DNA from: an uncultured Lachnospiraceae bacterium
Lineage (GTDB): Bacteria > Bacillota > Clostridia > Lachnospirales > Lachnospiraceae
Direction: 5' to 3'
DNA: 64,000 bases
NCBI GenBank assembly: GCA_910577175.1
Contig: CAJTLU010000004.1
Location: 62,001-126,000 of the forward strand
Shown here piece after piece: positions 57,097-64,000 of the stretch. A program made the translations under genes and the position numbers. The notes beneath the pieces were generated by a model, which saw only the letters and a program-made list of their open reading frames with translations, was not told the origin of the DNA and made no database searches. Within the stretch, counting starts at the first letter, position 1. Every line of letters starts with the position of its first letter.

Positions 57097-58689
57097 CTAC
57101 AACGTCTCAAACCTTTTGCCGCCCCATTTCACCATCACAAGATAACACAGGCAATTTACTGCCGCAAAAAGCACGGTCACAAGAAGCAGCGCCCACACGC
57201 TGTTGCCCGGACCGAGCAGCTTATTTCCGGCAAAGCAGAGTCCGGCATAAGCCGCGCTGATAAAGAACATCAAAAATATCACAAGAAACACTGCTATGGA
57301 CTGCTTACATGCCGTTGCCTCGTTCGGCCAGTCCAGACGCGGGAAGCACATATTCAGCACAAGACCAAGGCTCCCGCACAGGAGAAAGAGCTGTGCGGCA
57401 TTGAGCGCGGCAAGCACCGTCTCCATCGGACTGCACCCATAGACAAAACCAAGCAAAAGCGTACCGGCTGCCGCCAACGGGAGTGTGGCAATACAGTGAA
57501 AACGTAGCTTTGCCCGCAGAACCTGCGCGCCGCTTACCGGCATGGAACGCAGAATCCAGATATGCTTCCCCTCAAGCGACACGGACGGCGCTGAAATCGG
57601 CGTCATTGCGGAAAGAAGCCCCATTGCGCCGGAAAAAATAATAGGCAGGGCACTCTGTTCCTTTCCTTCAAACATTTTTGCAAGCTCCACATCAAGCTTA
57701 TCCTTTAACAGAAGCCCTGCGCCGACAAATGCTGCCACCATAAACAGCCCCATTCCGATGTTGACCAGATAAGTCGTGCTGAAAAAGAAATACTTTGACT
57801 CCTTCCGGCAGATTGCCCCTTCCGCAGAACGTATTTTCCCGTCCCTCTTCTTTTTTCCACTCTGCTTCGTTTTACCGCCCGCTAACATCGCCTTAACAAA
57901 AGTCAGCTTCAGCACAAGCGTAACTGCGCCGAAAATAATAAAGACGAACACTGCAAACAAAAGAAAATCACTTACACTTCCGAGACAGGCATTTCCCAGC
58001 GCATAAAACGGCCAGGCAAAGGTCTGGATGGCGGACGCTATTTTTCCTCCGTTTTCCACAAGTAGCAGCATGATATTTTCAAGCTGATTGATTCCGGCAA
58101 AATATACAATCATCACCGCTGTCATAAAAACAGTAGCGACAACCGCCTTGTGCCGGAAGCCTGCCAGCAGAAAGTGCAAAAGCCACCCAAGCAGACAGGT
58201 CACCGCCTGCGTCAGCATAGAAACCAACACCATACTCAAAAGCAGCAGGACGGCAATCTTTCCCGAAAATCCGAAGCTGATAAAATACACAAGCCCTGCC
58301 GGAAGCATGACAACCGCAGTAAATGCAAGGGTCAGGAGGTATAGCGCCAACACCCGGCTGCCAATAATCGCCGAGGGCTTTAATGGCATTGCAAGCAAAA
58401 GCTCATTGTCCTTTGCCTGATACAGCTGGTTCTGTGTCGTAAACACCGTACCGAAAATACCAAGCGCAAACGCAAACACCCCTGCCATGGCAAAATACAG
58501 CCATGCAAACTCCGTTTCAAGATAGACGGAAAGCATCTTCCACGCCCCAAACATCAGCCCTTCCAGCGAAAAGAGACAAATGCCGACCACCAGAAAGACA
58601 ACTACCGCTATCCCTTTCTTCTTTCCGCCAAACGACTTTTTCAGATTGGAAAACATAGACTTCAGACGAATCCGGATTAATATTCTCAT
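57097..58689 (-). CDS. ABC-2 type exporter permease
   Basis: A 530-residue membrane protein with about 12 hydrophobic segments in two halves, separated by a basic stretch near 265-300. The pattern is like the ABC exporter permeases of the YhaP/EcsB-like group. It overlaps the ATPase gene by 4 bp (start within ATPase stop), so the two are coupled. The transported substrate is unknown. No signal peptide or catalytic motif. Ends against a 240-bp gap to vanZ with no gene. Confidence 0.8.
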   Translation of the reverse strand: MRILIRIRLKSMFSNLKKSFGGKKKGIAVVVFLVVGICLFSLEGLMFGAWKMLSVYLETEFAWLYFAMAGVFAFALGIFGTVFTTQNQLYQAKDNELLLAMPLKPSAIIGSRVLALYLLTLAFTAVVMLPAGLVYFISFGFSGKIAVLLLLSMVLVSMLTQAVTCLLGWLLHFLLAGFRHKAVVATVFMTAVMIVYFAGINQLENIMLLLVENGGKIASAIQTFAWPFYALGNACLGSVSDFLLFAVFVFIIFGAVTLVLKLTFVKAMLAGGKTKQSGKKKRDGKIRSAEGAICRKESKYFFFSTTYLVNIGMGLFMVAAFVGAGLLLKDKLDVELAKMFEGKEQSALPIIFSGAMGLLSAMTPISAPSVSLEGKHIWILRSMPVSGAQVLRAKLRFHCIATLPLAAAGTLLLGFVYGCSPMETVLAALNAAQLFLLCGSLGLVLNMCFPRLDWPNEATACKQSIAVFLVIFLMFFISAAYAGLCFAGNKLLGPGNSVWALLLVTVLFAAVNCLCYLVMVKWGGKRFETL

Positions 58690-59399
58690 GCTTTCTTCTC
58701 CTCCAGTTCCAGAAATACATCCTCAAGGGAGGAATCCCCGCGTACCTCATCCATCGTACCGGAAGCCGCTAAATTACCCCCCTTAATAATCGCTACCTTA
58801 TGGCAAAGCTTCTCCGCCACCTCAAGCACATGGGTCGAAAAGAAAATTGCGCCGCCCTCCGCACAGTGCTTTGCCATCAGCTGCTTCAGCTGATGAGAAG
58901 CAAGCGGGTCAAGACCGACAAACGGCTCGTCCATCAGAATCAGCTTCGGCGCATGTACTAGTGCCGCTATAATTGCCACCTTCTGCTTCATACCGTGGGA
59001 ATATTCCGAAATCTGCAGTCCCAGTGCATCGGTAATCCCTAACAGTTCCCCGTAAGTATCCACGCGCTCATTCCTCTCCTTTTTCGGTACGCCATATACA
59101 TCTGCGACAAAGTTCAGAAAGTCATAGCCGGTTAGGAAATCATACAAATCCGGATTGTCCGGGATATAGGCAAGCTCTCTTTTACAGGCAAGCGGCTCCT
59201 CCTGGATGGACTTCCCGTCAATCAAAATCGTTCCCTCGGAAAAATCAAGCAGACCACAGCATGCCTTTAAGGTCGTGGTTTTCCCTGCTCCGTTATGTCC
59301 GATAAAGCCGTAAATCTCACCCGGCGCAATATGCAGATTCAAATTGTTGACTGCAATCTTGCAGCCATAGCGCTTTGTAAAGCCTTCAATGTTCAGCAT
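58686..59399 (-). CDS. ABC transporter ATP-binding protein
   Basis: A 237-residue ATPase: Walker A GHNGAGKTTT (35-44), Q-loop region YIPDNPDLYDFLTG, signature YSHGMKQKVAI in place of LSGGQ, Walker B LILMDEPFVGLDP, and H-loop FFSTHVLE. The variant signature YSHGM is common in ABC-2 exporters. The partner is the overlapping permease gene. The ATG has CGGAGG. Expression starts from a promoter 40 bp upstream. Confidence 0.92.
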   Translation of the reverse strand: MLNIEGFTKRYGCKIAVNNLNLHIAPGEIYGFIGHNGAGKTTTLKACCGLLDFSEGTILIDGKSIQEEPLACKRELAYIPDNPDLYDFLTGYDFLNFVADVYGVPKKERNERVDTYGELLGITDALGLQISEYSHGMKQKVAIIAALVHAPKLILMDEPFVGLDPLASHQLKQLMAKHCAEGGAIFFSTHVLEVAEKLCHKVAIIKGGNLAASGTMDEVRGDSSLEDVFLELEEKKA

Positions 59400-59439
59400 A
59401 AAAAACCTCCGTTGTATTTTGTACTAATCTCTTAATACA

Positions 59440-59468
59440 ATGATACAACGAAGGCTTCTATCTGTCAA
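59440..59468 (-). promoter_or_regulatory. Promoter of the ABC exporter pair
   Basis: TTGACA at 59468-59463, 17-nt spacer, TATCAT at 59445-59440 on the minus strand, in the 88-bp gap after kdgK. Confidence 0.75.
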
Positions 59469-59487
59469 CTATTATTTTCCCTCTGTC

Positions 59488-60519
59488 TTATCTCTGTACC
59501 CGTCCGGAACCGTCGCCGCCGACCAGCGCGTCAACGTCTGCTCTGGATACAAGGTTAAAGTCTCCCGGAATCGTGTGCTTAAGTGCAGAAGCTGCAACGC
59601 CGAATTCCAGCGCCTCCTTGAAGCCCTTGCCGTCAAGGAAGCCGCAGATAACGCCGCCCGCAAAGGAATCGCCGCCGCCGACGCGGTCAACAATCGGCGT
59701 AATTCTGTATTCCCTGGAATGATAGAACTCCTTCGTATCCCTGGAATAAATGCAGGCTGACCAGCCGTTATCGGAAGCGGAATGGCTGACGCGCAGGGAA
59801 CTGATAACATATTCGAAATTAAACTTTGCCACCATCTGCTCAAAAATGCTCTTATAGCCTGCCAGCTCCAGCTCGCCGCTCGTAACATCCGTACTGCCCG
59901 GCTTAAAGCCGAGAACCTTTTCTGCATCCTCTTCGTTTCCGATACATACATCTACATACTGCATCAGACCGCTCATTACCTTCTGCGCCTTCTCGGAGGA
60001 CCAGAGCTTTTTCCGGAAATTCAGGTCACAGGAAACCTTGACACCCGCCTTCTTTGCCGCCTTGCAGGCAGCCTCCGTAAGCGCAGCCGCCGCATCAGAT
60101 ACCGCCGGGGTAATCCCGGTAAAGTGAAACCACTCCGCGCCTTCAAAAATCTTATCAAAGTCAAAGTCCGCTGCCGTAGCCGTGGAAATGGAAGAATGCG
60201 CCCTGTCATAAACGACATTGGAAGCACGCATTGCCGCGCCGGTCTCAAGGAAATAAATGCCAAGACGCTCTCCGCCGTATGCAATATGCTCCGTCCCGAC
60301 ATTCATCTTACGAAGCGCAGCTACCGCACATTCTCCAATCGGGTTCTTCGGCACCTTCGTTACATAGTGCGCGTCGTGTCCGTAATTTGCCAGGGAAACC
60401 GCTACGTTTGCCTCGCCGCCGCCATAGCATACGTCAAACTCATCTGCCTGAATAAACTTCTCATTTCCCGGGGTAGAAAGCCTTAACATGATTTCTCCCA
60501 TTGTCACTACCTTTGCCAT
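59488..60519 (-). CDS. kdgK: 2-keto-3-deoxygluconate kinase, PfkB family
   Basis: A 343-residue sugar kinase. The PfkB N-terminal signature is in CYGGGEANVAVSLANYG, and the C-terminal signature with the catalytic Asp is DRVGGGDSFAGGVICGF. It phosphorylates 2-keto-3-deoxygluconate for cleavage by KDPG aldolase. The substrate is supported by the divergent neighbours (LacI regulator and uxaC), which form a hexuronate catabolic block; the aldolase and the reductase/dehydratase steps are not in the window. Confidence 0.9.
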   Translation of the reverse strand: MAKVVTMGEIMLRLSTPGNEKFIQADEFDVCYGGGEANVAVSLANYGHDAHYVTKVPKNPIGECAVAALRKMNVGTEHIAYGGERLGIYFLETGAAMRASNVVYDRAHSSISTATAADFDFDKIFEGAEWFHFTGITPAVSDAAAALTEAACKAAKKAGVKVSCDLNFRKKLWSSEKAQKVMSGLMQYVDVCIGNEEDAEKVLGFKPGSTDVTSGELELAGYKSIFEQMVAKFNFEYVISSLRVSHSASDNGWSACIYSRDTKEFYHSREYRITPIVDRVGGGDSFAGGVICGFLDGKGFKEALEFGVAASALKHTIPGDFNLVSRADVDALVGGDGSGRVQR

Positions 60520-60663
60520 TGTCTTTTCTCCTTTTATTCATTTTCTATCACTCTGTTACGCGGACGGCACGGCATAGCTGCACCGCCGCTATGCTATGCC
60601 TCCGTAAAAGGGTTTCTTGCATTGTCTGCCTGTATCGCAGAAAATATTCTTTTACCAAAATTT

Positions 60664-60711
60664 TGTAAGCATTTACAGCTTGATTGTACACATTTTCCGC
60701 AGCAATGTCAA
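60664..60711 (-). promoter_or_regulatory. kdgK promoter with LacI-type operator
   Basis: TTGACA (60711-60706), 17-nt spacer, TACAAT (60688-60683) on the minus strand. TGTAAGCATTTACA at 60664-60677 is a 14-bp half-palindrome (TGTAA...TTACA) at about +1, the size of LacI-family sites. The 60520-60660 leader holds a GCATAGC/GCTATGC stem and no gene. Confidence 0.6.
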
Positions 60712-60805
60712 TTGCTTTTCTTGCGTTTCCGCATTTTGCATACCTTTTTTTTGAACTTTCCCAAGTCGTTCAAAAAATGCGGCTGCCCGGAAAGGTATAA
60801 TTTGC

Positions 60806-60834
60806 TTGCAGTCAATTCCTTCCTGGTGTATAAT
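60806..60834 (+). promoter_or_regulatory. Promoter of the lacI-type gene and uxaC
   Basis: TTGCAG at 60806-60811, 17-nt spacer, TATAAT at 60829-60834. The segment just upstream (about 60725-60783, TTTCCGCATTTTGCATAC and AAAAAATGCGG) resembles ends of the CCGCATTTT repeat family. Confidence 0.7.
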
Positions 60835-60929
60835 ACTAATAAAGTGCCGATGAAATCATCGCTTCTCCAGAGCCTCCGGCAGATGCGCATTGTTTTATTT
60901 TTTTATTCCATTTTGTAAGGGCTTTCATT

Positions 60930-61928
60930 ATGAATATTTATGATGTTTCAAAAAAGGCTGGCGTTTCCATCGCCACCATCTCCCGTGTACTAAACGGGAA
61001 CCAGAACGTCAGCGACAAAACCAAACAGAAGGTCCTGACGGTCATGGAAGAGCTCGGCTATACGCCGAATGTGTTTGCAAGAGGACTTGGCTTAAACACA
61101 ATGCACACCATCGGTATTATGTGCTCGGATTCCTCTGATATTTTTCTGGCAAACGCAGTATATTATCTGGAACAGGCGCTCCGGAAGAACGGCTACGAGG
61201 CCTTTTTGTGCTGTACCGGGTATGAGCTCGAAAATAAACGAAAGTATCTCCGCCTCCTGCTCTCCAAGCGCGTCGATGCCGTTATTATGGTCGGCTCGCA
61301 TTATTTAGAATCCGCAAAGCAGGATAATGACTATATCATGGAAGCCGCAGACGAAATGCCGGTTATGATGATTAACGGCTATTTGTCCCATCCGAATATT
61401 TATTGTACCCTCTGTGACGACTATCAGGCAATGTTTGATGCTGTATGCCGCCTTGCGGGACACGGCAGGAAACGCTTCCTGTTCCTTTACCGCTCCGACA
61501 GCAACAGCAGCCGTAACAAGCGCAGGGGCTTCTGCGACGGACTTGCACACACGGGGCTTCCCTGTTCCGGAGCTTCCGTGCGGCTCTGCCCGGATGACAT
61601 CCTGTCCGTAAGGGACCTCCTGCTTTCCTTATACGAAGAAGGCTGCACATACGATGCCATTTTAACCGCCGAAGACAGCCTTGCAGTTGCTGCCGTAAAG
61701 TTTGCCGGCGCCGCCGGGCTTTGTGTCCCAAAGGAGCTGGAAATCGTCGGCTACAACAATTCGCTTCTCTGCGTCTGCACCGAGCCGGAGCTTTCCACCC
61801 TGGATAACCATGTCGAAACACTCAGCATTACGACCGTGGCCGCCCTGATGCGGATTTTGCAGGGTGCCGACGTTCCGAACAAAACTACCATTTCCAACGA
61901 CTTTATTGTCCGCGGAACTGCGTATTGA
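60930..61928 (+). CDS. LacI-family repressor of hexuronate genes
   Basis: A 332-residue LacI/GalR protein. The N-terminal HTH and hinge read MNIYDVSKKAGVSIATISRVLNGNQNVSDKTKQKV and RGLGLN; the periplasmic-binding-like effector domain follows (TIGIMCSDSSDIFLANAVYYLE, DAVIMVGSHYL, EIVGYNN). It is placed 39 bp before uxaC in the same direction and divergent from kdgK, so it likely represses this block until a hexuronate or keto-deoxygluconate inducer binds. The inducer is not readable from sequence. Confidence 0.9.
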   Translation: MNIYDVSKKAGVSIATISRVLNGNQNVSDKTKQKVLTVMEELGYTPNVFARGLGLNTMHTIGIMCSDSSDIFLANAVYYLEQALRKNGYEAFLCCTGYELENKRKYLRLLLSKRVDAVIMVGSHYLESAKQDNDYIMEAADEMPVMMINGYLSHPNIYCTLCDDYQAMFDAVCRLAGHGRKRFLFLYRSDSNSSRNKRRGFCDGLAHTGLPCSGASVRLCPDDILSVRDLLLSLYEEGCTYDAILTAEDSLAVAAVKFAGAAGLCVPKELEIVGYNNSLLCVCTEPELSTLDNHVETLSITTVAALMRILQGADVPNKTTISNDFIVRGTAY

Positions 61929-61967
61929 TTTTTGTTACAAACTAATCAAAGAAAGAAGGATACCGCT

Positions 61968-63368
61968 ATGAAACCATTTATGGGAAACGACTTTTTGCTC
62001 TCCAACGACACTGCTGCCACGCTCTACCATGATTATGCGGCAAAAATGCCCATTATCGACTACCACTGTCACATCAATCCACAGGAAATTGCCGAGGACC
62101 GGAAATTCGAAAATATTACGCAGGTCTGGCTTGGCGGCGACCACTATAAATGGCGCCAGATGCGCAGCAACGGGATAGACGAGCGATTGATTACCGGCGA
62201 TGCTTCCGACTACGAAAAGTTCCTTGCATGGGCGGCTACCTTACAAAAGGCAATCGGCAACCCTTTGTATCACTGGAGCCACTTAGAGTTAAAGACCTAC
62301 TTCGGCTATGAAGGCACCCTTTCCCCGGAAACGGCGGATGAGGTCTGGAATCTCTGCAACCAGAAGCTTGCAACAAAAGAGTTCAGCGCAAGAAACCTGA
62401 TACGTCGCTCCAATGTTACCGTTATCTGCACCACTGACGACCCGATTGATTCCCTCGCATGGCATAAGCAGATTGCCGAGGACGCTTCCTTTGATGTGCA
62501 GGTTCTTCCTGCATGGCGCCCGGACAAGGCGATGAATCTGGAAAAGCCGGATTACCTAAACTACCTGACAAAGCTGTCTGCGGTCAGCGGCATAAAGATT
62601 ACCTCCTATGCAGACTTAAAGGAAGCCCTGCGGGTACGCCTTGCATTCTTTGCCTCGATGGGCTGTAAGGTATCCGACCACGGACTGGAGTTTGTCATGT
62701 ATGCACCGGCAGACGAAAGCAACGTCGCTGCCATTTTCGAAAAGCGTCTTTCTGGTGAAATGCCTACTTTGGAGGAACAGCTCCGTTTCAAGTCCGCTTT
62801 TCTTCTGTTTATGGGAAAAGAATATCATCGTCTGAACTGGGCAATGCAGCTTCATTACGGCACACGGCGCGACAACAACACCAGACTGTTTCGCGCCATC
62901 GGTCCGGATACCGGCTTTGACTGCATCAATTCCATCAACTGCGCCGCAGAGCTTGCCGCGTTCTTAAACGCCTTAAACGAAACCGACGAGCTGCCGCGTA
63001 CCATCCTGTATTCCTTAAATCCGATTGACAATGCTGCTATCGGTACGATTATCGGCTGCTTCCAGGATTCCTCGGCTATCGGAAAAATCCAGCACGGCTC
63101 CGCCTGGTGGTTCAACGACAACAAAACCGGAATGACCGAGCAGATGACCTCGCTTGCAAACCTGGGGCTTCTCTCCAACTTCATCGGCATGCTGACCGAT
63201 TCGAGAAGCTTCCTCTCCTACACCAGACACGAGTATTTCCGCAGAATCCTCTGTAACCTTGTCGGCACCTGGGTAGAAAACGGGGAATATCCGGCAGACA
63301 TGAAGTTTCTTGGAAAAATGATAGAGGACATTTCCTATCACAACTGTGTCCGCTATTTCGGCTTCTGA
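61968..63368 (+). CDS. uxaC: Glucuronate/galacturonate isomerase
   Basis: A 466-residue UxaC of the amidohydrolase fold, converting glucuronate to fructuronate and galacturonate to tagaturonate. Metal-binding HxH is in IDYHCHINPQEIAED. Also visible are DDPIDSLAWHKQI, LPAWRPDKAMN, AMQLHYGTRRDNNTR and the C-terminal TDSRSFLSYTRHEYFRRILC. The length is normal. The start at 61968 follows AAGGA; an ATG at 61932 would add 12 residues. It is probably cotranscribed with the LacI gene. Glucuronate from glucuronoxylan would feed this pathway. Confidence 0.94.
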   Translation: MKPFMGNDFLLSNDTAATLYHDYAAKMPIIDYHCHINPQEIAEDRKFENITQVWLGGDHYKWRQMRSNGIDERLITGDASDYEKFLAWAATLQKAIGNPLYHWSHLELKTYFGYEGTLSPETADEVWNLCNQKLATKEFSARNLIRRSNVTVICTTDDPIDSLAWHKQIAEDASFDVQVLPAWRPDKAMNLEKPDYLNYLTKLSAVSGIKITSYADLKEALRVRLAFFASMGCKVSDHGLEFVMYAPADESNVAAIFEKRLSGEMPTLEEQLRFKSAFLLFMGKEYHRLNWAMQLHYGTRRDNNTRLFRAIGPDTGFDCINSINCAAELAAFLNALNETDELPRTILYSLNPIDNAAIGTIIGCFQDSSAIGKIQHGSAWWFNDNKTGMTEQMTSLANLGLLSNFIGMLTDSRSFLSYTRHEYFRRILCNLVGTWVENGEYPADMKFLGKMIEDISYHNCVRYFGF

Positions 63369-63384
63369 TTCTATCGCCTTTTCA

Positions 63385-63422
63385 TAAGAAGGGGCTGTCG
63401 CACGAAGCGCAGCCCCTTCTTA
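63385..63422 (+). terminator. uxaC terminator-like hairpin, copy 3 of the repeat
   Basis: TAAGAAGGGGCTG (63385-63397) pairs perfectly with CAGCCCCTTCTTA (63410-63422) around TCGCACGAAGCG. It is the same hairpin as the folC 3' end. A decayed inverted copy (GCTGCGCTTCGTATGACAG) lies at about 63471-63489, before the next gene on the other strand. Confidence 0.65.
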
Positions 63423-63499
63423 CAAGCAAAGAAAATCTTTATATTGGAAAAGGAACCTCCACCCCGGCGCCGCTGCGCTTCGTATGACAGTCCTCTTTC

Positions 63500-64000
63500 T
63501 TACTCATACAAATACATCTTAAGCTTACGTTCCGTTTCCGTAATATACTTCTCTAACTTTGTGATATCTTCCAATACTTCCAAATAACCGCCATAAATCT
63601 CTTCACTCATGGCAAAGCCGATTTCTGCGTTCCGGTACAGCTCATACACAGACCTCTCATAAGGGTCTTCTCCTATAGCTCTTTCTGCAAAAAACAACGG
63701 GGTATCCTTCTGGTTTTTCGTATAAATACTCCACTCCGAAATATAGTCTAACGTTGCCTCCAGATTATCAGAATAAGGATTTACTGCAAGAAACAGACAC
63801 GTTCCGTTATTCTTTGCGCCTCCGGCAGAAAGCTTCGGAGCTCCATAGACCCGCAGGTCTTCTCCCATCTGCATCAGATACTGCATATGGTAGTCATCCC
63901 CTATCGTATATTGATATAAAAAAGATATGGTATCATCTGCCTCTTCCTCGGTCATATACTTCCAACAGGTTGAAAACAGACGTAACATCTCCCGGAACTG
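63500..64000 (-). CDS. 3' end of a probable extracellular solute-binding protein
   Basis: The last about 166 residues of a protein whose frame is open to the right edge. The C-terminal sequence (AGGAKNNGTCLFLAVNPYSDNLEATLDYISEW, then ITKLEKYITETERKLKMYLYE) resembles the end of family-1 sugar ABC-transporter binding proteins, which often finish in a LEKYI...MYL helix. No signal or N-terminal lobe can be seen. An ATG at 63988 exists, but it has no ribosome site and the frame continues past it, so a truncated gene is the better reading. Confidence 0.5.
   Translation of the reverse strand, partial: QFREMLRLFSTCWKYMTEEEADDTISFLYQYTIGDDYHMQYLMQMGEDLRVYGAPKLSAGGAKNNGTCLFLAVNPYSDNLEATLDYISEWSIYTKNQKDTPLFFAERAIGEDPYERSVYELYRNAEIGFAMSEEIYGGYLEVLEDITKLEKYITETERKLKMYLYE

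Overview
The window comes from a chromosome of moderate GC content that looks like a spore-forming, xylan-degrading gut Firmicute, most likely a Lachnospiraceae member. This is inferred from gene content and not from any marker-gene comparison. Supporting signs are a leucine T-box leader, a tetrahydrofolate riboswitch in front of folT, TTGACA/TATAAT promoters with AGGAGG ribosome sites, a SpoIID/LytB protein, a very large acyl-CoA dehydratase activase, and an extracellular and cytoplasmic arabinoxylan set. I see no rRNA, tRNA, CRISPR array, insertion sequence or prophage.

Layout. 1-3.6 kb (minus strand): a PP2C phosphatase (cut by the window edge), a von Willebrand A protein, a Zn-ribbon Ser/Thr kinase and a Zn-ribbon/DUF6273 protein. 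This matches the TerY-P phosphorylation triad, with an extra protein whose C-terminus looks like a diversified C-type-lectin region. 3.7-9.4 kb: ybaK, a MetRS-like synthetase with a degenerate KMSKS, a 192-bp inverted-repeat element, and leuS with its T-box. 9.4-13.9 kb: an HAD phosphatase, a membrane protein paired with a GntR regulator under a perfect 20-bp palindromic operator, an unknown membrane protein, and an SDR. 14-16.5 kb: phosphoglucomutase and PduL. 16.6-21 kb: a locus of unknown function in which a secreted 371-residue protein is followed by four tandem, mosaic membrane-anchored paralogues and another small secreted protein. 21-30 kb: esterase, radical SAM protein, HtrA, PheA, a beta-propeller-like protein, and folT-folC under the THF riboswitch.

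30-41.5 kb: an arabinoxylan locus. Lipoprotein GH10 xylanase and two lipoprotein GH43-CBM6 enzymes act outside the cell. GH51 arabinofuranosidase, GH43 xylosidase and GH8 exo-oligoxylanase lack signals and finish the oligosaccharides inside. An AraC regulator lies between the two transcription directions. 42-44 kb: argS preceded by what looks like a complete ribosome-mediated attenuator. It has a 19-residue leader peptide carrying five Arg codons, a pause/anti-antiterminator hairpin, an antiterminator pairing and an intrinsic terminator. This is the most striking regulatory signal in the window. 44-48.4 kb: yfcE, a small unknown gene, queA, spoIID-like and LysM genes. 48.7-52.9 kb: a 1410-residue CoA-dehydratase activase-type protein. 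53-54.4 kb: a secreted, AT-richer papain-fold-like protein. 55-60 kb: hisD behind a terminator-bearing leader, vanZ, and an ABC exporter pair. 59.5-63.4 kb: a hexuronate block (kdgK divergent from a LacI regulator and uxaC). The window ends in the 3' part of a probable sugar-binding protein gene.

Several intergenic spaces carry long imperfect palindromes. One family shares a CACTTGAATTTCCGCATTTT end (best copy 41750-42001). A second is at 47897-48045 and a third at 6331-6522. A fourth, a short hairpin, recurs as the terminator-like end of folC, hisD and uxaC. All comparisons were made by eye; no database search was run.
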